Shown: in pieces, positions 17,801 through 24,366 of the stretch
Layout: each line of letters opens with the position of its first letter
Numbering within the stretch: position 1 is the stretch's first letter
From: Paenibacillus_F sp047238265
GTDB taxonomy: Bacteria > Bacillota > Bacilli > Paenibacillales > NBRC-103111
Assembly: GCF_047238265.1 (NCBI RefSeq)
Contig: NZ_JBDFMM010000001.1
Span: forward strand, 744,001-808,000
Length of the DNA stretch: 64,000 nucleotides
Direction of reading: 5' to 3'
The notes under the pieces: generated by a model
What the model saw: only the letters and a program-made list of their open reading frames with translations
Told to the model about the DNA's origin: nothing
Database searches by the model: none
Program-made: the position numbers and the translations under genes

Positions 17801-18281
17801 TTTTGAACAAAGGGAGGAAAGGGTGAGCGGCGGCGGAGGGAATAAGCTGGATCAGGCTCCGCTCGGCGTAAAGACGCAACCGGGGGATCATTTGGCCGTC
17901 CATCTCGTCGAATAGAGCAAGCATATCCGCATACCTTCCGGCATAACGGGAAGCAAGGGAGGCCGGTCCGGGCTTGTCTGCAAGCCGTTCTGTTTCTTTG
18001 GATCCCAGCTCGACGCGCCGTTTCAATATTTCCCGTGTACGTTCCAACAGATCGGGATTCTCCCACATAGACAGAAGCACGGGGCTTACGGACAAGGTCA
18101 CGGGGGACTGAATGTTATCGGTCAGCAGACGGTCCATGCATTCCACGAAAGGAAGATAGACGTCGCACATCGCTTCATGGAACCAATATTCTTCCAGAGT
18201 GAGGCCGCCGTCGGGCTGGTACACGTAAGGCAGATGCGCGTGAAGAACGAGCAGAGCGGAAACGGGCTGGGACATGCTCAC
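14811..18281 (-). CDS. GH57 branching-enzyme-like domain fused to GT4 glycosyltransferase
   Basis: A 1156-residue two-enzyme polypeptide. Residues 1-690 are a GH57/DUF1957 domain of the alpha-glucan branching type, with LHAHLPYV at the N-terminus, GIWLPECGY carrying the likely nucleophile E191, and AFDLELFGHWWHEG carrying the likely acid D453. After a Pro/Ser-rich linker (690-745), residues 747-1145 are a GT4 domain beginning LVLAWEFPPHLIGGLGRS, with a phosphosugar-site segment SLYEPFGIVALEAMRAG. Residues about 341-435 are an Ala-rich low-complexity insert inside the GH57 domain. The start is GTG at 18281, overlapping the upstream stop by 4 bases, after AGGAG. Joint chain building and branching of an alpha-glucan is inferred. 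Confidence 0.87.
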   Translation of the reverse strand: MSMSQPVSALLVLHAHLPYVYQPDGGLTLEEYWFHEAMCDVYLPFVECMDRLLTDNIQSPVTLSVSPVLLSMWENPDLLERTREILKRRVELGSKETERLADKPGPASLASRYAGRYADMLALFDEMDGQMIPRLRLYAERSLIQLIPSAAAHPFLPLFKTEEAAYAQLYTAVTEFRRHFGFAPSGIWLPECGYASWLEPILGKLGLRFTILEASPDDNAAGTVRGPAAPYVTPGGLHVFTRDAAASALVWSRESGYPGHPDYREYYRDIGYELGRGTPAEQAYIRPYVLPDGTPAATGYKYCRVTGFAGGEIGAGGKARYDADRASELAAVHARHFLASLGAAAHPDSEAAAGGAALAAADSAADPDAAATTAPAAAGACSSAAAADRQPVEALTAADTAADAARQTHAAPEAEPLRFSGSYAEESGSRPQGVPASEARLLPPRPFSVCAFDLELFGHWWHEGPLWLETLLREGDREQRQRNSAHGSRSGSLLRHSERQPVFLTPSLYKERYAFESGTAPVLTSWGRGSDARVWLNPATDWMYPLLHDAEEAMTLAAARAARIPDTARKPYSREIPAPGPGPQENENPSLPALIDRILRQAARELMLAQSSDWAFMIESGEMADFAAGRFREHLNNFYQLIPIMDDIDARQPPAFTTGELELLHRMEKYAPLFPGADWRAYLPGQIAEAPPGTSPDEVSSPVLSVPTAEGPAASSKAVSEKPRTGNPQTKPPAMNSSAVNSDNEIKPALHVLVLAWEFPPHLIGGLGRSVGDLTAQLTRDGHKVHVITCRRNNEAPDSLWNGVHVHRVEVPPSSQSPAFLDWVFGLNIAMILRVERLMEEHRELRFDILHAHDWLVYYAARDCKQTLGLPLVATLHATEYGRKLGRLDDPVSRNIHAVETSLVELADKLIVCSDSMAEEVTSLFNRTKNGLTVIPNGLPIPPGADTSRKPLGIPAFAANSGDSQGSPYAKRRILYLGRLVPEKNVPLLLAALPYILHRFPGTELVIAGTGPEAAPLSRLASPFGDRVRFTGYADEAAKAPLLAEADVCAVPSLYEPFGIVALEAMRAGVPLVVADTGGLAGLVEDGIDGFRLPPADPRAWARKICLLLDDPELAALFTKRASAKLRTCFNMKEIGAATTNVYQSAINCQRSTKTC

Positions 18282-18793
18282 GGCTTTTCTCCTTCCTGTT
18301 TGGGCGGCGGATAGATCGTGTAAGTAGAATAGAGGCCGTAATCAAGCGGCAGAAGAGGAAACGGGCCCTGTTTATGCCCCGCTTGTCGTCTTTCCACGTC
18401 CGGAAACGGATTTTCGGCGGGACCGCCGCCCGTACATACGGGAACGGACCTCACGAAAGGGAGAAAGCCGCGGTTCGCATTCAGCATGCCCAGCTCTGCC
18501 TGCCAAAAGCCCTTCCGGCTCTCTGTGCGGATATAGGCGGAACCGGTATTTTCCGCCGGCGGAAAGGTCCGGACCTCATAAACGACTGCCTCGCCGGAGC
18601 CTTCGCAATATCCGCTTAAGCGGACGCTTATCAGACATTCACCGGCTCCCGTTCCGTACTCGGCGATTATGGAAGCCAGCCGGGGTGAAGCCGACCAGTA
18701 AATAAACAAAACCGTCTGCTGCTGAATCATAAGATGCACACTGCCGAGTTTGGGCCGCAGCAGCGGGGATTGGAATGGACGGGGACCGTGCAG
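18278..18793 (-). CDS. DUF4912-type protein, probable non-ATG start
   Basis: A small protein with the VLFIYWSASP strand and following beta-rich region typical of DUF4912 proteins, which often accompany GH57 and GT4 genes; the biochemical role is not known to me. The reading frame is open upstream without any ATG. A GTG at 18739 and ATG at 18730 have no ribosome-binding site. A CTG at 18791-18793 is preceded by an ideal AAGGAAGAGAGG at 8 bases, so I take CTG as the start (171 residues). Its stop overlaps the start of the GH57-GT4 gene by 4 bases, indicating coupling. It opens the glucan operon. Confidence 0.65.
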   Translation of the reverse strand: MHGPRPFQSPLLRPKLGSVHLMIQQQTVLFIYWSASPRLASIIAEYGTGAGECLISVRLSGYCEGSGEAVVYEVRTFPPAENTGSAYIRTESRKGFWQAELGMLNANRGFLPFVRSVPVCTGGGPAENPFPDVERRQAGHKQGPFPLLPLDYGLYSTYTIYPPPKQEGEKP

Positions 18794-18847
18794 AGTAAAT
18801 ACCTCTCTTCCTTGCCGGACATAGGCCGTGTCGTTTGGATTGGTTCT

Positions 18848-18876
18848 ATTGTAGCACAGCGGAAGGAAGCCCCCAA
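18848..18876 (-). promoter_or_regulatory. Possible promoter of the alpha-glucan operon
   Basis: On the minus strand TACAAT (18853-18848) has an extended TGC, with TTGGGG 17 bases upstream. It lies about 55 bases before the proposed CTG start. Confidence 0.5.
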
Positions 18877-18976
18877 TCTTTGAGGGGAGGCAGCCGGAGA
18901 ATACAGGCGGCGCATGAGGCCCCGTGCTTCCCGATGTCGGGTCACTGCCGGTTATTTCACCTCCGGTCTGTCTTTT

Positions 18977-19192
18977 TCAGTTAGGGGTGGTCTGGGGAAG
19001 CCGGCGCGATTCCGTCAGGCGCATCAGTGTATCGTAACGGTTTGCGGATTCCCACAGGGCTTGAATGTCTTCCAGGTCGAAACCCGTATAGTTCTCCACC
19101 TTTCCCGTGTGGTAATAGACCGAGAAATCACCGGTCCGGCTCTCGAATTTCGCAAAAGCGATCTGCCGAGAAATGATGGGAATAATCGTCAT
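18977..19192 (-). CDS. Small protein of unknown function
   Basis: A 71-residue protein with no family I can name. The middle segment (VYYHTGKVENYTGFDLEDIQ) suggests a small alpha/beta fold, and there is no signal peptide or membrane helix. Confidence that it is real comes from GGAGGG placed exactly 8 bases before the ATG at 19192. It stands alone, upstream of the glucan operon and on the same strand, with about 30 bases between its stop and the next open frame. Function is not inferred. Confidence 0.6.
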   Translation of the reverse strand: MTIIPIISRQIAFAKFESRTGDFSVYYHTGKVENYTGFDLEDIQALWESANRYDTLMRLTESRRLPQTTPN

Positions 19193-19513
19193 TGCACAGT
19201 CCCTCCGATCTGGTTGTAAAAGGGACTCCGGTTTGCTTAAAAGCAGTTCCGGGAAGTCCTGTTCCTCTGATTTTATGCGGGCTTTGTTAGTGTTAGAAGC
19301 ACGGCCGGGCTTGGTCTTCGAGAGAGGAAAGCTCTCGGTTTCGCCTGTAATAACGGAATGGTGCGAGGCCTAATTTACTAGAAAAAGAGGAATTTTCCTT
19401 TGTGCCGGTGAATAGGAATGTTGTAAAATAAAGCATCACATGCAAACGACATGCGTAAATTCACTTCCGCAGGCCGGGAAGGTCTGCAGGACGATCCTTG
19501 GGAGGGAAGTATT
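19193..19513. other. Intergenic region without a convincing gene
   Basis: About 320 bases between divergent small genes. A weak promoter for the downstream gene may be TTGTGC (19400-19405) with TAAAAT (19424-19429) at 18 bases. Open frames here have no ribosome-binding site. Confidence 0.5.
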
Positions 19514-19939
19514 ATGAGTTTTTGCTGCGGTGCAAGTATGATCGGGTCGAAAGGGACCCTTAAACATATACGAACAAGCATTCACAATGTCCCGATTCTT
19601 TTCTGTCCGGTCTGCCACCGGATTGAGGTTCATCATTTGATAGAAAACGAGTATGAGCTGCTGGCCGAATACGCGCACGGAGACGGTGCCGCCGAGGTTG
19701 ATTTCATCGATTATGTGGAAGGCAAGCAGGGTCCGGCTATTTATGAGAACTGCGTGAACCACGAAGATGAGGAACCGATGGAAATTGTTCAGAATCAGAT
19801 CGATATGGGACTGGATTTGCTTTCGGTCGCCAAGTCTCTGGGAGACGGCGCATGGGAGGAACAGCTCAAAAAACGCCTTCAGGTGCTCAGCCGCCGCCGG
19901 AGCAAACTTGTGAAAGGCCGTACGCCTCAAAGCCCGTAA
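19514..19939 (+). CDS. Unknown protein with Cys-pair (possible zinc site)
   Basis: A 141-residue soluble protein not assigned to a named family. The N-terminal third holds two cysteine pairs: C4-C5 in SFCCGAS and CPVC in the segment ILFCPVCHRIEVHH, with histidines nearby, which could bind a metal. The C-terminal part is helical and ends in a basic stretch (LSRRRSKLVKGR). The ATG at 19514 follows GGAGGG by 7 bases; a longer frame upstream has no such signal. It ends before a strong bidirectional terminator. Function unknown. Confidence 0.75.
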   Translation: MSFCCGASMIGSKGTLKHIRTSIHNVPILFCPVCHRIEVHHLIENEYELLAEYAHGDGAAEVDFIDYVEGKQGPAIYENCVNHEDEEPMEIVQNQIDMGLDLLSVAKSLGDGAWEEQLKKRLQVLSRRRSKLVKGRTPQSP

Positions 19940-19985
19940 GCCGTGAAGTAAGTAAATGCACTTATATAGATGATAGTCTTATATG

Positions 19986-20024
19986 AAAAAAGCCGGTCAG
20001 AGAAGGGCTCTGACCGGCTTTTTT
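19986..20024. terminator. Bidirectional terminator
   Basis: AAAAAAGCCGGTCAGA (from 19986) and TCTGACCGGCTTTTTT (to 20024) form a perfect stem with U-tracts on both strands. Confidence 0.92.
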
Positions 20025-20131
20025 GTTTTGTGCAAAAGCTTTGGAAGAACGGGGTGCAAACAAGTTATACAGTTCCCCGAAACAAGCAGACTCACGGCAG
20101 CGGCGGAAACGAGCCCTTTTTTGTGAAACAT
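19997..20131 (-). CDS. Small 44-residue peptide, candidate gene
   Basis: A short frame encodes MFHKKGLVSAAAVSLLVSGN followed by a Cys-containing tail with a basic end. The first half resembles a signal peptide or one membrane helix. The start is supported by AAAGGAGTGAAGCAA directly before the ATG. The stop codon lies inside the bidirectional terminator, so the transcript would end just after it. It could be a secreted signalling peptide or a leader; no family is recognised. It is divergent from sigI. Confidence 0.45.
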   Translation of the reverse strand: MFHKKGLVSAAAVSLLVSGNCITCLHPVLPKLLHKTKKPVRALL

Positions 20132-20310
20132 TTGCTTCACTCCTTTCTGCCTGATACTACCATTAGTTGCCTTATGCTGGGATATAATTATGCATTTTCG
20201 GCTTTTTTTGAGAAGATGAGGGGTATTCGGCTCTGTTTTCTGAGAAACTCCTGTGAAATTACTTAACTTTTTCGCCGATATTAAAGCTTGTGCTATAATA
20301 GCAAAGATTG

Positions 20311-20339
20311 ACCCCCCGAAGAAATTGCTGGAAATCGAA
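20311..20339 (+). promoter_or_regulatory. Possible SigI-dependent promoter of sigI-rsgI
   Basis: ACCCCCC (20311-20317) and CGAA (20336-20339) resemble the -35 and -10 of SigI promoters, which are autoregulated in relatives. An extended -10 TGCTATAAT (20291-20299) just upstream could give a sigma-A start as well. Confidence 0.5.
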
Positions 20340-20360
20340 TTGTATAAGTGAGGTGGAACA

Positions 20361-21182
20361 GTGATTCTGGTACTGTTTAAGAAGTTATTCGGCAGCAAAC
20401 GTCAGTCCAGCCACCACCAAAAAAACGCACCGCAGCCTGAAGAGGTTGTGAAGAAAATACAGCAGGGAGACCTGCGTCTGCGCAATCAGTTTATCTCGGA
20501 TTACCAGCCGTTTGTCATCAAGGTGGCAAGCCGCTTTTGCAAAAGATATATTGATCCTGCCAGAGACGATGAATTTAGTATTGCTTTAGCCGCGTTTAAC
20601 GAAGCCATTAATCAGTTCTCCCATGACATGGGGCGTTCGTTTCTCGGTTTTGCCGAGACGGTGATGCGCCGCAGACTGATCGATTATTTGAGGAAGGAGC
20701 AGCGGTTTAAGGGACAGATTCCGTACAGTGCGTTTGACCAGGAGGACGAAGAAGATCATTACGTAAATCCCATTGAGATTCATCAAGCGCTGGAACAGTA
20801 TGAGAAACAGAAGGGCATAGAAGAACGCCGCGGAGAAATTATGGAATTTAACCGCAATCTTGCCGTTTTCTCCATTCAATTTACCGATTTGGTCGATGCC
20901 TCTCCCAAGCACGAAGACTCTCGTATCATGCTATTCGGGATCGGTAAGCTCCTCTCCGAAGACCCTGAACTGATGCGTCTTCTGCTTAGCAAAAAGCAGC
21001 TTCCTATCAAGGAACTTCTGGGTAAGGTTAGCGTCTCCCGCAAAACGCTGGAACGTAACCGAAAGTATTTGATTGCCATAGCGCTCATACACACCGGCTC
21101 CTATCCATATCTCAAAGAATATCTGCAACTTAAAGAGCAATCAAAGCAAACTTTCCAGGAAAGAAGAGAGGCATATGAGTAA
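20361..21182 (+). CDS. sigI: RNA polymerase sigma factor SigI
   Basis: SigI directs RNA polymerase to heat- and cell-envelope- or polysaccharide-related promoters. The 273-residue protein has region 2 (LRNQFISDYQPFVIKVASRFCKRYID, then FLGFAETVMRRRLIDYLRKEQR) and a C-terminal helix-turn-helix (VSRKTLERNRKYLIAIALIHTG), matching SigI in size and order. The start is GTG after GAGGTGG. Its end overlaps rsgI by 8 bases, the usual arrangement with the cognate anti-sigma factor. Confidence 0.92.
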   Translation: MILVLFKKLFGSKRQSSHHQKNAPQPEEVVKKIQQGDLRLRNQFISDYQPFVIKVASRFCKRYIDPARDDEFSIALAAFNEAINQFSHDMGRSFLGFAETVMRRRLIDYLRKEQRFKGQIPYSAFDQEDEEDHYVNPIEIHQALEQYEKQKGIEERRGEIMEFNRNLAVFSIQFTDLVDASPKHEDSRIMLFGIGKLLSEDPELMRLLLSKKQLPIKELLGKVSVSRKTLERNRKYLIAIALIHTGSYPYLKEYLQLKEQSKQTFQERREAYE

Positions 21183-22485
21183 AGGCATCGTCATGGAGCT
21201 GAAGGGAAACAGCATCATTGTCATGACGGAGGAGGGGCGTTTCGAGCGCATTTCCAAGAAAGGGCGCAACTGCCAAGTCGGACAAGAAATCCGTTACAAA
21301 TCGGCAGGGGGATTCGGACGTTCTCAGATCCTGGTTCTGACATCCGGGCTTGCGGCTGCCGCGATTATTTGTTTTGTCTTCATCGGCGGCTTATTAAACA
21401 TGGGCACCCAGGTAAAAGTGGCGGCTTACGTGACGATGGACGTCAACCCGAGCGTAGAGCTTGCGCTCGACGATGCGGAAATCGTACGCGAAGTCAGAGG
21501 GCTCAATCAGGACGGCGCCCAGATGGCTAAGGCGCTTCACGTGGAGGGCAAGCCTCTTACCCAGGCGGCATCCGTCATACTGGATTGGCTCGATCAGGGC
21601 CCGCTCGCTAAAGGCGAAGGGGATATTATCATATCGAGTACGGTTGTAGGCAACGAACGCAAGGTGAGCGACGTTCTGCTGGCCGACAAAATGGAGAAAC
21701 AGGTAACGGACCACCTGGTCGCCAAACATGCCGATATGAGCAAATATGCGGTAGCGGCTTTCGCCGCGCCTCCGGAACTGCGCAAGGAAGCGAGCACGCA
21801 TCAGCTGTCCACGGGCAAGTACGCCATTTATTTGAACGCCAAAAGTATGGGAACCGAGATCAGCCTGGATCAGCTGCGCGAAATGTCCATTTACACCCTG
21901 GCGAAGCAGATGGGCGGAATGGGTAAGCTGTACAACCGCACCCAGCCTATTAATAAAGATAACCTTACAAATTGGCTGGCCATGGAAAAGGAAGGCTCCT
22001 GGAACAAGGATAACGTGGCTCTTCCCGGCGAAGAAGAGAAGAATCAGCCGGTTCCTTCCGACACACCGGTTCCTACGCCGACACCCACGCCTCCGAACAA
22101 TTCTGCAGGAAACACGGCGAATACGGGCGGCAAATCCCCCGGAACCCAGAAGACGCCCGTACCTACTCCGACCCCGAAGAAGGAGAATACCTATACGGGC
22201 AGCGGCAATGCGGATAACGCGCGGGAAGAATGGCTTCGTCAAAAGGTGGAACGGGAATATAAGCGGGCTCAGGAAGAGATGAAGAGGAAACAGGCGGAAC
22301 AGAAGGAAAAGGAAGAAAAAGAAAGAAAAGCGCGGGAGAAAGAACGCGAGAAGCAGAAAGAAAGAGAAAAGAAAGAGAAGGATCACGAGAAAGACGACGA
22401 CAGGGATGACCGCGATTCCTGGAAGAACGGACACTCTTTCCGGATTCCGTTCAAAGACGGGCAGGCTTATTATAAAATCGGCTGA
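21175..22485 (+). CDS. rsgI: Anti-sigma-I factor RsgI family protein
   Basis: RsgI holds SigI inactive at the membrane and releases it by regulated proteolysis. The 436-residue protein has the cytoplasmic RsgI N-terminal domain (1-45), one membrane helix (about 51-74) and an outside domain with AYVTMDVNPSVELALD; N91-P92 is the expected self-cleavage site. A Pro/Thr-rich linker (about 290-345) leads to a highly charged Lys/Glu/Arg coiled segment. No carbohydrate-binding module is seen at the C-terminus, unlike clostridial homologues. It overlaps sigI by 8 bases. Confidence 0.9.
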   Translation: MSKGIVMELKGNSIIVMTEEGRFERISKKGRNCQVGQEIRYKSAGGFGRSQILVLTSGLAAAAIICFVFIGGLLNMGTQVKVAAYVTMDVNPSVELALDDAEIVREVRGLNQDGAQMAKALHVEGKPLTQAASVILDWLDQGPLAKGEGDIIISSTVVGNERKVSDVLLADKMEKQVTDHLVAKHADMSKYAVAAFAAPPELRKEASTHQLSTGKYAIYLNAKSMGTEISLDQLREMSIYTLAKQMGGMGKLYNRTQPINKDNLTNWLAMEKEGSWNKDNVALPGEEEKNQPVPSDTPVPTPTPTPPNNSAGNTANTGGKSPGTQKTPVPTPTPKKENTYTGSGNADNAREEWLRQKVEREYKRAQEEMKRKQAEQKEKEEKERKAREKEREKQKEREKKEKDHEKDDDRDDRDSWKNGHSFRIPFKDGQAYYKIG

Positions 22486-22555
22486 GCGCATGTCCGTTTT
22501 TCATTGCCTGAACGAACAACACACAGGCGGACTGAAATAGGCCCGATAGGAAAAG

Positions 22556-22583
22556 ATAACCCCGCTGCCCGCGGGGTTATTTG
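22556..22583 (+). terminator. Hairpin after rsgI
   Basis: ATAACCCCGC (22556-22565) and GCGGGGTTAT (22571-22580) form a perfect 10-bp stem. The T-tract is poor, so termination may be partial. Confidence 0.6.
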
Positions 22584-22759
22584 GCTCTTGCATCCGGACA
22601 GGCAGCAAAAAACGGCCGACGGCGGACGCTGCCGTGTTTAAGGCGGGATCTTACATTTTCCTCTCTTTACGCTCCAAATCGTATCGTAATTTTAAACTTC
22701 CTATGTTACAATGAGTGAGATTCCGATAATTAACAAAATCGCGAGGAAATGTAAGATAA

Positions 22760-22787
22760 TGACGAAAAAACCTTGATTTTTGACGAA
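22760..22787 (+). promoter_or_regulatory. Two Spo0A-box-like sites
   Basis: TGACGAA occurs at 22760-22766 and 22781-22787, both matching the 0A box TGnCGAA, spaced 21 bases start to start (two helical turns). They lie between a possible extended -10 promoter (TGTTACAAT, 22704-22712) and the kinase gene. Confidence 0.5.
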
Positions 22788-22839
22788 AAGTGTCGTCGTG
22801 CCGGGTACACAACCCCACGCATAATCTAGGAGGAGTCAC

Positions 22840-24198
22840 ATGCCGGATATCCGAACGATGTATCTGCAAGTTTTGCAAGTATTGATGCAAAGCGGACCGG
22901 AGGAAGCCCGCTCTTATTCCAGCACCCTCAAGCCGTTTATCTCCACTATGCTGCCGGAAGAGGTAACTCTTCTGCATGATAGATGCATGCGGGAGTTAAT
23001 CCTCCCTGCCGGACCTGAAGATGCTGTGCTGTATTATCAGCAATCGTTCCAAATTCTTAGTGAAGTGATCTCCTTTTGTACGCCGCAGCACGGGCAGGCC
23101 GTTAAAGATTCGTCAAGAGGCTTTACCGGCAAATTGATGCAGGACTCTTCGTTCCAGTCGGCCAACAGCAAGTATGAGAACGTGCTCCAGCATATGGACA
23201 GCGGAATAGCGTTGTTCGATCAGGAGGGCTTTCTTTCGTTTGCCAACGTAAAGCTGGGCCAGTTTCTGGGTCTGCCCCGCAAAAGCATGATCGGACGGAC
23301 GTTCTACGAGCTGGTCCGCCTGCGGAAGCTGTCGAGAGGGATGCGTAAGCTTCTGATCAAGCTTCACCGGGAGATGTTCGTGTACAGGCTGCCCTTTCAG
23401 GAAGTGATTGACGAGAAGGGCCAGCATTTTCTGGTGACGGCCAAGTATGATGAAGAGCTGGACGGGGACATTCTCATTTCCGTCAAGGACGTGACCGACT
23501 TCAAGCGGATCGAGCAATCCGTCTATTATAACGACAAGCTGGCTATGCTGGGCAAAATCGCGGCTTCCATCGCTCACGAAATCCGCAATCCGCTTACTTC
23601 AATCCGCGGGTTTATTCAGCTTTTGCAGCCGGAGCTGCTCCGCTTGGGCAAACAGGATTACGCGGATATTATTTTAAGTGAAATCGACCGGGCCAACGAT
23701 ATCATTTTTGAATTTTTAAATTCGTCCAAGCCGACGGCTCCGGTGAAGCAGAAGATTCAGATCGCTTCGCTTATCAAGGAAGTCGTGCTGCTGTTCGAGA
23801 GCGAGGCTCTGTTAAAAGGCTGCGATATCCAGTTGAGCGAATCGGACCCGAATTTGTACGTATGGGTAGATGTGAAGCAGATCAAGCAGGTACTGCTCAA
23901 CATTGTTAAAAATGCCATAGAAGTGATGTCCGACGGACAGAAAGAGCATGGGCTTATTCGCATCCGGACCATCAAAGTGGATCATCAGGTATGGATTTAC
24001 ATAGAGGACAACGGAAGAGGAATGGATCAGAAAACGCTTTCAAAGTTATTCGATCCCTTCTTCACGACAAAGGAAGACGGAACCGGCCTCGGCCTCTCCG
24101 TCTGCTACCGTATCATCAAAAACCACGGCGGCGTCATTCATGTGGAAAGCGAGGTGGGAGAGGGGACTAGCTTCCGGATCCAGCTCCCTTTAAACTGA
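22840..24198 (+). CDS. Cytoplasmic sensor histidine kinase, sporulation-kinase type
   Basis: A 452-residue kinase without membrane segments. After an N-terminal helical region (1-100) comes a PAS domain (about 110-230, SGIALFDQEGFLSFANVKLGQFLG). The HisKA domain has H246 in SIAHEIRNPLTSIRGFIQLL, and the ATPase domain has LNIVKNAIEV, DNGRGMD, FDPFFTTK and GTGLGLSV boxes. This matches the KinA/KinE class that feeds the Spo0F-Spo0A phosphorelay. No response regulator is adjacent, as is usual for sporulation kinases. AGGAGG precedes the ATG. The partner is inferred from architecture only. Confidence 0.88.
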   Translation: MPDIRTMYLQVLQVLMQSGPEEARSYSSTLKPFISTMLPEEVTLLHDRCMRELILPAGPEDAVLYYQQSFQILSEVISFCTPQHGQAVKDSSRGFTGKLMQDSSFQSANSKYENVLQHMDSGIALFDQEGFLSFANVKLGQFLGLPRKSMIGRTFYELVRLRKLSRGMRKLLIKLHREMFVYRLPFQEVIDEKGQHFLVTAKYDEELDGDILISVKDVTDFKRIEQSVYYNDKLAMLGKIAASIAHEIRNPLTSIRGFIQLLQPELLRLGKQDYADIILSEIDRANDIIFEFLNSSKPTAPVKQKIQIASLIKEVVLLFESEALLKGCDIQLSESDPNLYVWVDVKQIKQVLLNIVKNAIEVMSDGQKEHGLIRIRTIKVDHQVWIYIEDNGRGMDQKTLSKLFDPFFTTKEDGTGLGLSVCYRIIKNHGGVIHVESEVGEGTSFRIQLPLN

Positions 24199-24366
24199 TG
24201 CCCCCGTGTATTACAATAGAAAAGAATAACCCTATGCTCCCCGCTGACGATGTGCAGGTAAACCCGCCGGCCTGAGGGAGTTTTGCCTATTTAGAACGGG
24301 AATACTGCAAACGCGGCCCGATGGGAAACAATTGCCTCGGGAGGCATGAGAGGAGCTGAATTTTTG

